A stretch of 64,000 bases of DNA from NCBI GenBank assembly GCA_913054135.1, contig CAJXJK010000016.1:62001-126000 (forward strand), given 5' to 3'. The translations under genes were made by a program, and so were the position numbers. Origin of the DNA: an uncultured Flavobacteriales bacterium. GTDB taxonomy: Bacteria; Bacteroidota; Bacteroidia; Flavobacteriales_D; Crocinitomicaceae. Positions 15,996-23,684 of the stretch are shown piece after piece (within the stretch, counting starts at the first letter, position 1; every line of letters begins with the position of its first letter). The notes beneath the pieces were generated by a model. That model saw only the letters and a list, made by a program, of their open reading frames with translations, was not told where the DNA came from and ran no database searches.

Positions 15996-18701
15996 ATGCT
16001 AATTAGAATTAATCATATCATCTGTCTTTCAGCAATTGTGCTGCTTTCATTGGGGTCTTGCTCTACTGAAAAAGATGCTGCATTGAATGTTGGTTATCAT
16101 AACATGACCGCAAGGTATAATGGTTACTTCAATGCAAGAGTAATTATTGAGCAATCACTTGAAGATTACAGGGCATCTGCAAATGAAGATTACACTAAAA
16201 TATTACCTCTTGATTTATACCCATCAAAAGAAGATATACCGGGAATTCAAGAACAGTATGAAGATGCTTATGAGCGTTGTGAGAAAGTGATTTTTCGTCA
16301 TAGCATGCCGAATCCGAACATCACGAAAAACAAGAACATTGAAAACTGTCGTTGGATAGATGACAATTGGTTTGTGATTGGACAAATACATTACACCCGT
16401 CAAGACTATTTCAAGGCCGAAGAAATATTTAAGTTTATACAAGACTCTCCATTATATGTAGATCAGGAGAGAGTACATGAAGCAAGAATTTGGTTGGCTA
16501 AAACTTATATCGCCAAAGGCGATTTTCCTGAAGCTAAAAGGTATCTTTCAATGGTTGAAATTGATATGAAATCTGCCGAATCAAAATCAGGTAAAGGAAA
16601 AGAGAAAGAGACCAAGCGACAAAAAGAGAAAAGAAAAAAACAAGAGAAGAAGGATAAGAAGAACGGAGTTAAGAAGCCAGTTCCTTTCCCTAAAAAACTC
16701 AAAGACGAGTACGAACTCGCCATGGCTGAATTTCATATTGCGAAAAAGGAATATAAGAAAGCGATTGAGCATCTAGAGTTAGCAATTGACCTTACAAAAA
16801 AGCGTAAGGTAAAGGCACGTTACCAATTTGTTTTGGCTCAGCTTTATCAAGAACAAGGAAACGGAGATATGGCGGCAACAAACTTTCAAAATGTTGTAAA
16901 ATCACCTGCACCTTATGAAATGAGATTTCAAGCTCAGATCAACAAAGCATTGTCTGCCACTACGGGTGGAGAGGTGCTGAAAAAAGAGCTCAGAAAAATG
17001 TTGAAAGACAACAAGAACCTTGAATATCAAGATCAAATATATTATGCTCTTGCCGAAATTGCTATGAAAGAAGGCAATATTGATGAAGCGAAAACGAACT
17101 ACTCAAAATCAGCATTTAGTTCTGTCAAAAACGATCGTCAAAAAGGAGTTTCATATTTAGCTCTTGGAGATATCCACTTTGAAGAAAAAGATTACCTAAG
17201 CGCACAAAAATACTATGACAGCTGTGTTCAAGTTCTACCTGAAGAATATGAAACATACGAGCAAATTGCGGCAAAAGCTGAAGGACTTTCTGGCCTTGTA
17301 GAAAACTACGAAACATATGTTTATGAAGACAGTGTTCAACGAAAAGCACAATTACCTGAAAAAGAATTAGAGAAGTTTTTAGAGAAAACATTGAAGCAAA
17401 TCAAAGAAGAAGAAGAGCGTAAAAAATTAGAAGATCAACAAAGACTATTGGCACAGCAAAACAGAATTAAAAATGCTGGAGGAAACACAGGTTCGGGCTC
17501 CAAGTGGTACTTCTATAATCAAAAAGTATCGTCATCTGGTTTCAATGATTTCAGATCTAATTGGGGTCAACGACTAATGGAAGATAATTGGCGAAGAGCC
17601 AACAAGACATCATACAGCACTGATGACGGAGGAGACTTTGATGATTCAGATTCTATAGCAGTTGAAAATGATTCGCTAACAGTTGATGTGCTAAGAGCAG
17701 GATTACCTCTTACTCCTGAATTGATGGATTCTTCTCAGAACAAAGTGATGAACTCTTTATACATGCTTGGTATCATTTATAAGGAAACATTAAAAGAAGA
17801 AGCTGAAGCAATCAAATACTTTGAAAAGGTGGTGAATAGAGGTATCGAACATAAAAAAGTGCTTCCGGCTCTTTACCAACTTTATTTGATTCACAAGAAA
17901 AAAGGATCTGCCTTAGCTGAAGGATACAAGACCAAAATATTACGCGATTACTCTGATAGTGAGATTGCACAAATTATAGAAGACCCTGATTATTTAGAGC
18001 GCAAAAGAGAAAAAGAAGCTGCTGATCTAAATGAATACTCAGAAGCTTTAGAGCATTATCGATACAGAAGATATAACAATGTATTAGCAAAATGTAATGC
18101 CGTAATTACAAAAGACAGCACTAACCAATACATCAATAAATACTACCTCTTAAAGGCTTTTGCAATTGGTAAAACAAGCCCTGGTAATAAAACAGCAATA
18201 AGTGGCCCTCTTCAAGAGTTATATAACAAATCACCTGACTCTGAAGAAGGAATTCAGGCAAAGATTTATCTAGATTTATTGGCTAAAGGGCTTTCAATTG
18301 TCAAGCCTGACACTACGAACACTCCGCAAGCCTCACCTTACCTTTATGATGAAGCATTGGCGCATTACTTTATCCTTGTATTCCCGAATGATGCGGGCAA
18401 TATTAATTCTACTCAGTTCAAACTTGGAAACTTCAATAAGGAGTTTTTCAGGAGTGCAAGATTGAAAGTTGACAACTCATTAATGGGCTCTGCAAATACC
18501 ATGTTGATAGTCAGAAAATTTGGCAATCAAGAGCAAGCCAATAAATATCTTACATCATTCAAGTCTAATTCGGCAAAAACGTCAATTGGCAACATGGCAA
18601 ACGACTTTGAGCACTTCATTATCAATGCTACAAACTTCAAAGTAATGTTTGACAAACAAGACTTGAAAGGCTATCAAGAATTCTATTTAGAGAAATACTA
18701 A
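15996..18701 (+). CDS. sprE: Type IX secretion system lipoprotein PorW/SprE
   Basis: The 901-residue lipoprotein (lipobox LSLGSC, Cys22) fits the PorW/SprE family, a TPR protein needed for type IX secretion and gliding. The N-terminal block YHNMTARYNGYFNARVIIEQS and the later LPLDLYPSKEDIPGIQEQYEDAYERCEKVI region are family-typical. Numerous TPR units follow (for example around residues 130-180, 240-300, 340-430 and 580-680). A lysine-rich stretch spans about residues 200-230 and a coiled segment about 450-490. PorW is thought to link the secretion motor to the outer-membrane translocon. No other core T9SS genes adjoin it. The downstream lipoprotein gene begins 31 bases later. Confidence 0.88.
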   Translation: MLIRINHIICLSAIVLLSLGSCSTEKDAALNVGYHNMTARYNGYFNARVIIEQSLEDYRASANEDYTKILPLDLYPSKEDIPGIQEQYEDAYERCEKVIFRHSMPNPNITKNKNIENCRWIDDNWFVIGQIHYTRQDYFKAEEIFKFIQDSPLYVDQERVHEARIWLAKTYIAKGDFPEAKRYLSMVEIDMKSAESKSGKGKEKETKRQKEKRKKQEKKDKKNGVKKPVPFPKKLKDEYELAMAEFHIAKKEYKKAIEHLELAIDLTKKRKVKARYQFVLAQLYQEQGNGDMAATNFQNVVKSPAPYEMRFQAQINKALSATTGGEVLKKELRKMLKDNKNLEYQDQIYYALAEIAMKEGNIDEAKTNYSKSAFSSVKNDRQKGVSYLALGDIHFEEKDYLSAQKYYDSCVQVLPEEYETYEQIAAKAEGLSGLVENYETYVYEDSVQRKAQLPEKELEKFLEKTLKQIKEEEERKKLEDQQRLLAQQNRIKNAGGNTGSGSKWYFYNQKVSSSGFNDFRSNWGQRLMEDNWRRANKTSYSTDDGGDFDDSDSIAVENDSLTVDVLRAGLPLTPELMDSSQNKVMNSLYMLGIIYKETLKEEAEAIKYFEKVVNRGIEHKKVLPALYQLYLIHKKKGSALAEGYKTKILRDYSDSEIAQIIEDPDYLERKREKEAADLNEYSEALEHYRYRRYNNVLAKCNAVITKDSTNQYINKYYLLKAFAIGKTSPGNKTAISGPLQELYNKSPDSEEGIQAKIYLDLLAKGLSIVKPDTTNTPQASPYLYDEALAHYFILVFPNDAGNINSTQFKLGNFNKEFFRSARLKVDNSLMGSANTMLIVRKFGNQEQANKYLTSFKSNSAKTSIGNMANDFEHFIINATNFKVMFDKQDLKGYQEFYLEKY

Positions 18702-18732
18702 ATATTGGTATAAATCATGCAGTAAGAGATTT

Positions 18733-19395
18733 ATGAAATCATTTTATGTAATACTGCTCATTTCGATTACTACTCTACTTTCATCATGTTTTGAAATCAT
18801 TGAAGACGTCTCTTTAAATGAAGACGGATCGGGTACATTCAAATACATTGTCAATTTCAGTCAATCAGCTCCGAAAGTAAAATCAATGCTCTTAATGGAT
18901 GAAGTTGAGGGAGTGGCCGTACCAACTGAGGCTAAAATGAAATCAAAATTTGAAAAGATTTGCCTTCAAACTAAAAAAGCTAAAGGCATTTCGGGAGTCA
19001 CCTACAAATCAGATTTTGAGAATTACATCTTCAACTACAGTTGCAACTTTAAAAAAACATCCAATTTAAATGCTGCTCTTGATAGCATCAAAACTAGTTT
19101 AGGTGATGATAGCCTTGGTGTGAACTACTTTAATTATAGTGTGAGGTCAAAAAAGTTTAAACGAAGAGGTGATAACTTAATAGAAAACTTGAGGCAAAAA
19201 ATGTCTGAATCACAGCAGCTAATATTCTCAGGTGCAAAATATACTTGCCTGTATCGATTTTTTGATGAAATTAGCAACATAAAACCCGAAGGCTCAAAAC
19301 TTTCAGCAAATAAAAAAACAAGCTTTAAACAAGTTTTAATGTCCGAAATGATACATGACGGACATATAATAGATCAAGAAATTCAACTCAAATGA
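18733..19395 (+). CDS. Hypothetical lipoprotein downstream of PorW/SprE
   Basis: The 220-residue product has a lipoprotein signal with TLLSSC (Cys19). The rest is soluble, with the motif SLNEDGSGTFKYIVNFS just after the lipid anchor. Proteins with this DGSG-type opening are common unnamed Bacteroidota lipoproteins. I cannot assign a function. Its stop codon overlaps the start of the next gene (ATGA), so the two are translationally coupled, and both probably belong to the PorW/SprE transcription unit. Confidence 0.7.
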   Translation: MKSFYVILLISITTLLSSCFEIIEDVSLNEDGSGTFKYIVNFSQSAPKVKSMLLMDEVEGVAVPTEAKMKSKFEKICLQTKKAKGISGVTYKSDFENYIFNYSCNFKKTSNLNAALDSIKTSLGDDSLGVNYFNYSVRSKKFKRRGDNLIENLRQKMSESQQLIFSGAKYTCLYRFFDEISNIKPEGSKLSANKKTSFKQVLMSEMIHDGHIIDQEIQLK

Positions 19396-21272
19396 AGTCA
19401 ACATTATTCGCCCTTTTACTAATTGTTTCATCCATTTCATTTAGCCAAAATTTGGCTGATAAAATATCAAAGAAGGCCACTTACGTATTCACGATTAATG
19501 GCGGACCAACACTCGAGCAGGTATCAGCAAATGAGATTAGCGCATCAAGAGTTTTTGAAGAAATGATTCATGAATTCTTTAGAGGTCATGGCAAAATTCA
19601 ATCGCTTGACCAAATGGGAATTGATTACGAAGAAAGAATCTTTTTTGTTGGTGAATATCAAGAGGATGTAAGCATGAGCTATATGTCATATAAAATTAAA
19701 GATGCTGCTGCTTTTGAGGCAATGGTTAAAAACACTGAGTTTGAAACTGAGTTTACCGAGAAGGACGGAATGAAAATACTCTCTTATGACTCTGAGAACA
19801 AACTAATTTGGAAAGATGATATAGCGATTTTAATTTCTGCCTACTATGTAGGACAAGAGTATAACGAATGGTCTTGGTATGAAGATGAATATTACTTATA
19901 TGATGAAATAGCAGAAGCAGTTGAAGAAGTTCAGCCCGCCCTTGAAGACATGACACAAGAAGAGTGGGAAGCTTATATGGCTGAACAAGACAAGAAAAGA
20001 GAAGAAGAACGAAAAAAACGTGAAGAAGAAAGAGAGCGAAAAAGGAAAGAAAAAGAAGAAAAAAGACGAAAAAGAGATGAAATTGTATCAAATTCAATCA
20101 ATAACAGGGCAAAAACATACTTTTCTGATGAATTGCTGAACAACAAAGAAAACCTGAGTATTGATTTAAATGAAGATGCTAATGCGACATTTTGGTATCC
20201 GAATTATATATCATTTGTGAATCCATTGATGTATGGGATGGCCTACCCTGCATTCGGTTACGGAAGATATGGAATGTTCGGCACAGGATTATTTGGAATG
20301 ACCAATATGTTTAATGGCGAAATGGTGGTCGATTTATATCTTGAAGAAGATGAGATTAGAATGGATGGTAAGATGAAGTACTTCGGAGATTTAAGAGAAG
20401 CATATTCAAAAATTTTCAGCCAAAAAATCAACTCATCATTCACCAAAATGATCAGTGACAAAGATTTAGGGTACACGAGCATTTCAGCAAGTTCTAAAGA
20501 CTTTTTAGACGAATACCCAAAGGTAATTGAAAACTTACTCAACGTTTATGACACGACCTATTCAGAAGAGTATGAACTATTCGGAGACCTATTTAGCATT
20601 GCTGTTGATGAAGAAGCGATTTCTGAATTGGTTACGGGTGATGCTCTCTTCATTTTCCATGATATGGGGATGAAAAGTGTAGAGTACTATTCTTACGACT
20701 ATGATGAGAACTATAATTACACAAAAACTTTGAAAACTAGAATGCAATTGGTTCCTGATTTTTCATTCATTTTTGGTACGAACAGACAAGACATTATGAA
20801 TCGATTTGTGAGACTTGGATTAAAGTATGAACTAATGGAGAAAATTGATGGTGGATACATGTTTAAAGATGGAGCTAGAGAGTTTGGCTTTAACGTTTAC
20901 GCTTCAGTACAAAATGACTTTGTAATATTCTCAAATTCTAAATCTGAACTTAAGACTATTGTTGAAGGTAAAGTTGAAAGCCCAATTGCAGGTGATAAGA
21001 AGAAAGATGTAGCCAAAAACACAGCTGCTGCCTACTTCAATATTAAAGAGTTCATGACTGAAATGTTGTTGACTGATGAAATTAGAGATAGAGATAAAGA
21101 ATTTTTCAATTCTCTTAAAGATGACTTAGATGACGCCTCAGCCTCAATGCATTTTGAAAAGGACGGATCTGTATTTGAAGCTTCTGCGCCAGTTCCAGCA
21201 GGACATAAGAATTCATCTCTTTATCTTCTACATACGATTGACAAAATGATTAATCATTTTGATCGTCACTAA
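19392..21272 (+). CDS. Hypothetical exported protein with charged coiled coil
   Basis: The 626-residue protein has a signal peptide (MKSTLFALLLIVSSISFSQ). An N-terminal domain is followed by a tyrosine- and acid-rich stretch (about residues 155-180), then about 35 residues of nearly uninterrupted Lys/Arg/Glu (about 197-230) that form a single helix or coiled coil. A second globular part repeats the style of the first (FSFIFGTNRQDIMNRFV and later FVIFSNSKSELKTIVEG), which recalls DUF4836-like periplasmic proteins. Function is unknown. It overlaps the preceding lipoprotein gene by four bases. A weak A/T-rich hairpin at 21271-21287 may end the transcript. Confidence 0.65.
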   Translation: MKSTLFALLLIVSSISFSQNLADKISKKATYVFTINGGPTLEQVSANEISASRVFEEMIHEFFRGHGKIQSLDQMGIDYEERIFFVGEYQEDVSMSYMSYKIKDAAAFEAMVKNTEFETEFTEKDGMKILSYDSENKLIWKDDIAILISAYYVGQEYNEWSWYEDEYYLYDEIAEAVEEVQPALEDMTQEEWEAYMAEQDKKREEERKKREEERERKRKEKEEKRRKRDEIVSNSINNRAKTYFSDELLNNKENLSIDLNEDANATFWYPNYISFVNPLMYGMAYPAFGYGRYGMFGTGLFGMTNMFNGEMVVDLYLEEDEIRMDGKMKYFGDLREAYSKIFSQKINSSFTKMISDKDLGYTSISASSKDFLDEYPKVIENLLNVYDTTYSEEYELFGDLFSIAVDEEAISELVTGDALFIFHDMGMKSVEYYSYDYDENYNYTKTLKTRMQLVPDFSFIFGTNRQDIMNRFVRLGLKYELMEKIDGGYMFKDGAREFGFNVYASVQNDFVIFSNSKSELKTIVEGKVESPIAGDKKKDVAKNTAAAYFNIKEFMTEMLLTDEIRDRDKEFFNSLKDDLDDASASMHFEKDGSVFEASAPVPAGHKNSSLYLLHTIDKMINHFDRH

Positions 21273-21311
21273 AAAGAATTTCTTTTTTATATCTCAATTA
21301 AAAAATAAGTC

Positions 21312-21319
21312 TACATTTG
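21312..21319 (+). promoter_or_regulatory. -7 box (TACATTTG) for the SpoIIE phosphatase leader
   Basis: TACATTTG matches TAnnTTTG. Transcription from it would start near 21326 and give a leader of about 175 bases before the ATG at 21501. No TTG is at the -33 position. The palindrome 21317-21339 overlaps it. Confidence 0.45.
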
Positions 21320-21339
21320 GTGTCACATTATGACATCAA
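21317..21339. promoter_or_regulatory. Palindrome (TTGGTGTCA-CATTA-TGACATCAA) over the putative promoter
   Basis: Nine positions on each side pair around a five-base centre, eight as exact complements and one as G-T. It overlaps the -7 box and expected start point, where a repressor would bind. If instead transcription begins further upstream it would form a nine-pair RNA hairpin. Confidence 0.45.
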
Positions 21340-21351
21340 GTCTAAGACATA

Positions 21352-21434
21352 GGATTATTAATTATTGGCATTTGTTCTTTATGCCTAGCAATTTTATTTT
21401 GACCATTAAGGTCATTAATTGCTAAGGATAATCC
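21352..21434 (+). ncRNA. Candidate structured leader RNA (three-way junction) of the SpoIIE phosphatase gene
   Basis: Three perfect helices nest into a three-way junction. P1 pairs GGATTAT (21352-21358) with ATAATCC (21428-21434). P2 pairs GGCAT (21367-21371) with ATGCC (21381-21385). P3 pairs TAGCAATT (21386-21393) with AATTGCTA (21417-21424), continued across an internal loop by TGACC (21400-21404) with GGTCA (21410-21414). P2 and P3 are directly adjacent and could stack. The element ends 66 bases before the phosphatase ATG, so it would lie in its 5' leader. I do not recognise a known riboswitch class. It could also be a separate small RNA, though no strong terminator follows. Confidence 0.5.
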
Positions 21435-21500
21435 CTGAACTGAGAAGAGGCACTCATCAAAACCTCAACAATCATTTTATTTATTTTTTAATTGACTGCT

Positions 21501-22337
21501 ATGAAAACACTAGCTGCAGAAAAGAACTCAGAAAAAAAAGAATTTCCCGAAAGTCGCATAGAAAAACTAGAGACTAAGGCGAACGAATTGGAACAAAGCA
21601 TTAGATATGCTGGATCATTGCAAAAATCGATTCTTCCTCCACCGAGCTTATTCAATGACATTTTTGATGATGCCTTTGTTTTGTATCAACCTAAAGATAT
21701 TGTGGGCGGAGATTTCTATTGGTTATCGCAATTTGAAAATGAGGTGTATTTTGCTGTCGGCGATTGCACTGGACATGGCGTTCCTGGAGCTATGGTGAAT
21801 ATTGCCGGCAATACGATTTTAAGACAATTGATTCGAAAAAAGGGATTATCTGAACCTTCAGATATTATTGAAGAATTAGATAAAGAACTGATTGGACTCT
21901 TCAATGAGAACAAATCAGATGGGCAAACCTATGACGGTATGGATGTGGTTTTTTGCAAGTTCAACCTTGATGAAATGAAAGGCAGCTATTGCGGAGCCGG
22001 ACGTCCGCTAATACTAGTGAGAGATGGTGAAATTATTGAATACAAAAAAGGACTATCATCTGTAGGCTATAATATCTTCGGAGAAAAGAGATTTGAAACG
22101 GTTGAATTCGATCTTGAAGTCGGTGATCTTTTCTATTTATTCTCTGATGGGTATACTGACCAGTTTGGTGGAGATAACATTAAGAAATTTAATCGTAAGA
22201 GATTCAGAAATTTACTGACTTCAATTGCTGATATGAATTTAACAAAACAGAAAAAGGAGTTAGACCTTACCCTCCAAAACTGGATGGGTAATCATGAACA
22301 AATTGATGATGTTTGTGTCTTAGGAATAAAAATATAA
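21501..22337 (+). CDS. SpoIIE/PP2C-type serine phosphatase, stand-alone
   Basis: The 278-residue cytoplasmic protein consists of a short coiled coil (about residues 15-40) and a SpoIIE-type phosphatase domain. It shows the metal-binding segments DIVGGDFYWL, AVGDCTGHGVPGAMVN, GMDVVFCKF and SDGYTDQFGG and ends EQIDDVCVLGIKI. Such phosphatases act on anti-sigma-factor antagonists or other phosphoproteins in partner-switching circuits. Start is the ATG at 21501. A TTG nine bases earlier is less likely. It is a paralogue of the catalytic part of the TPR-SpoIIE protein at 49847. Upstream lies a structured leader. Downstream lies a shared repeat and a bidirectional terminator. Confidence 0.9.
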   Translation: MKTLAAEKNSEKKEFPESRIEKLETKANELEQSIRYAGSLQKSILPPPSLFNDIFDDAFVLYQPKDIVGGDFYWLSQFENEVYFAVGDCTGHGVPGAMVNIAGNTILRQLIRKKGLSEPSDIIEELDKELIGLFNENKSDGQTYDGMDVVFCKFNLDEMKGSYCGAGRPLILVRDGEIIEYKKGLSSVGYNIFGEKRFETVEFDLEVGDLFYLFSDGYTDQFGGDNIKKFNRKRFRNLLTSIADMNLTKQKKELDLTLQNWMGNHEQIDDVCVLGIKI

Positions 22338-22351
22338 TTTTTTCTTCTTAA

Positions 22352-22390
22352 GTAAACAGTTTATACTGAGCTTGTCGAAGTGTGTTGGGA
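22352..22390. repeat. Dispersed repeat copy after the SpoIIE gene
   Basis: The segment contains CAGTTTATACTGAGC followed by TTGTCGAAGTG and TTGGGA. The same succession occurs at 51948-51989 after the second SpoIIE gene. It begins 15 bases after the phosphatase stop codon. Confidence 0.8.
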
Positions 22391-22412
22391 ATTAAAATAT
22401 GACATTTTAATT
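22390..22412. repeat. A/T inverted repeat between two dispersed repeat copies
   Basis: AATTAAAAT (22390-22398) and ATTTTAATT (22404-22412) are exact complements around ATGAC. The hairpin separates the two repeat copies. Confidence 0.6.
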
Positions 22413-22415
22413 TTC

Positions 22416-22441
22416 AACTAAGCAGTTTATACTGAGTCGAT
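22416..22441. repeat. Shortened copy of the dispersed repeat
   Basis: AACTAAGCAGTTTATACTGA is followed by GTCGA, so this copy matches the start of the copy at 51948 and then lacks the GCCTGTCGAAGT part. It is in the same orientation as the copy at 22352. Confidence 0.7.
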
Positions 22442-22460
22442 AGTATCTGAATTAAGAATA

Positions 22461-22493
22461 AAAAAATCCCCTCTACTTTTAGAGGGGATTTTT
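22461..22493. terminator. Bidirectional rho-independent terminator
   Basis: AAAATCCCCTCTA (22463-22475) pairs perfectly with TAGAGGGGATTTT (22480-22492) around CTTT, with A and T runs on both sides. It separates the convergent SpoIIE and lipoprotein genes and can serve both. Confidence 0.9.
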
Positions 22494-22507
22494 CGTTTTA
22501 GGTTAGC

Positions 22508-23407
22508 TTATATAAAGCTCAGAAGAACATATTGAAAAATCATTACACCTACCCATATAAATCCAGCAAACAATAAGCCGTACATCAAACGCATTCCTAG
22601 ACGCATTCTCTTTTTCTTTTTATCCATTTTCTTCTTGTATTTAATGATGTTTATAAAAGCAATCAGGTTCATAATGAAATAATACACTCCTGACAAAATG
22701 AGTATCGCTATTCCTATTAGCCAACTAGAGGTGATTAACATTAAAAGGCCAATAAGAGAAAAAAGATAAGTTAAGAACCCAAGTCCGAAAGCTGTTTTAG
22801 CACGTTTAGCTAAAGGTGATTTGTCCTGTTCTTCTTTGGTGACCTGCGGCCATGACTTTCTTTCTTTAAAAGTTGGTCGCTTGTATTTCTGACTGTCATC
22901 AACTTGTGTTTCTTGAACAACTTCTTTTGGTTCAATAGTTTTTGGCTCCTTCTTAACTAAGTACCTTATTGCAATACCATCAGACTCGGCAAGAGGTTTT
23001 TCCTCATCTAATTCAAACTCTAAGGCAGAATCAAATTTGATATCACTATCTACCTCAACAAGCTCACCAAATAAGTTATTGTAAAAAGCATCATAGATAG
23101 GATCTTTGACTCTGTATTGCTTTTCACCATGATGAATAACAATTGTTTGTCCGTTATCAATCGCGGTTTTGATTAAAGACACTTTTGGGTCCTCATCATC
23201 CAGCTCAAGTTCAGTCTCTATTGAAACTGCTTGTGTTGGAGCTTCCTCATCAGAAAAGGCTAGGGATGCATTTTCATTCACTTCATAAGAAGACTTAATC
23301 GACTTTAAATTCGTGAATTTCTGCTTTTGAAAATTTCTTGATCCTATTCCACAAGAGGCAAGTACCAAGCAAATTACAATGATCGAAAGTTGAAATATAG
23401 ATTTCAT
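22508..23407 (-). CDS. Hypothetical lipoprotein with C-terminal membrane helices
   Basis: The 299-residue protein starts with a lipoprotein signal (LVLASC, Cys19) and has a soluble acidic middle part (residues 45-190). About three membrane helices follow between residues 205 and 299, with a very basic loop KYKKKMDKKKKRMRLGMR. A lipid anchor together with several membrane helices places it in the inner membrane. I do not recognise the family. The gene has its own -7 box and shares the bidirectional terminator at 22461. Confidence 0.65.
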   Translation of the reverse strand: MKSIFQLSIIVICLVLASCGIGSRNFQKQKFTNLKSIKSSYEVNENASLAFSDEEAPTQAVSIETELELDDEDPKVSLIKTAIDNGQTIVIHHGEKQYRVKDPIYDAFYNNLFGELVEVDSDIKFDSALEFELDEEKPLAESDGIAIRYLVKKEPKTIEPKEVVQETQVDDSQKYKRPTFKERKSWPQVTKEEQDKSPLAKRAKTAFGLGFLTYLFSLIGLLMLITSSWLIGIAILILSGVYYFIMNLIAFINIIKYKKKMDKKKKRMRLGMRLMYGLLFAGFIWVGVMIFQYVLLSFI

Positions 23408-23425
23408 AATGTTTGTTTTACATTA

Positions 23426-23433
23426 CAAATCTA
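23426..23433 (-). promoter_or_regulatory. -7 box (TAGATTTG) for the lipoprotein gene
   Basis: TAGATTTG on the minus strand matches TAnnTTTG and ends 18 bases before the ATG at 23407. No convincing -33 TTG is seen. Confidence 0.45.
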
Positions 23434-23506
23434 CCTACCAAGCTTACGCTTTTAGAATTGAATTACGCCTGAAAGAAGAAGGGTTTGCGGATATCGCAAA
23501 TTGAAA

Positions 23507-23674
23507 CTATTTCTTTCTAAAAGCTCCAATCAAACTAATTACTCCAAGAGGTAATGGGTAAAACCAAAAGTCAAGAAGTTCTGATAGGTGTCCGCTATCG
23601 TTTCCTAAATAAAACATAACACCAGCTGCCACAAATGCTAAAACGGCTATAATAATCAATAAAGTCTTACTCAT
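23507..23674 (-). CDS. Small membrane protein (55 residues) at the end of the MoxR-DUF58 operon
   Basis: The frame from ATG 23674 to TAG 23507 encodes 55 residues. A hydrophobic helix (TLLIIIAVLAFVAAGVMFYL, residues 4-23) is followed by GNDSGHLSELLDFWFYP and a second hydrophobic stretch PLGVISLIGAF ending RKK. It begins 10 bases after the DUF58 stop codon on the same strand, so it is most likely the last gene of that operon. Two short helices with a basic end are typical for small membrane subunits. I do not know a named family. Spacing and coding-like composition support it being real. Confidence 0.55.
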   Translation of the reverse strand: MSKTLLIIIAVLAFVAAGVMFYLGNDSGHLSELLDFWFYPLPLGVISLIGAFRKK

Positions 23675-23684
23675 AATATCAAGT

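Noticed and set aside
22461-22493. Bidirectional hairpin as an attachment site or operator
   Set aside because: A perfect stem with A and T runs between two convergent stop codons is explained by termination alone.
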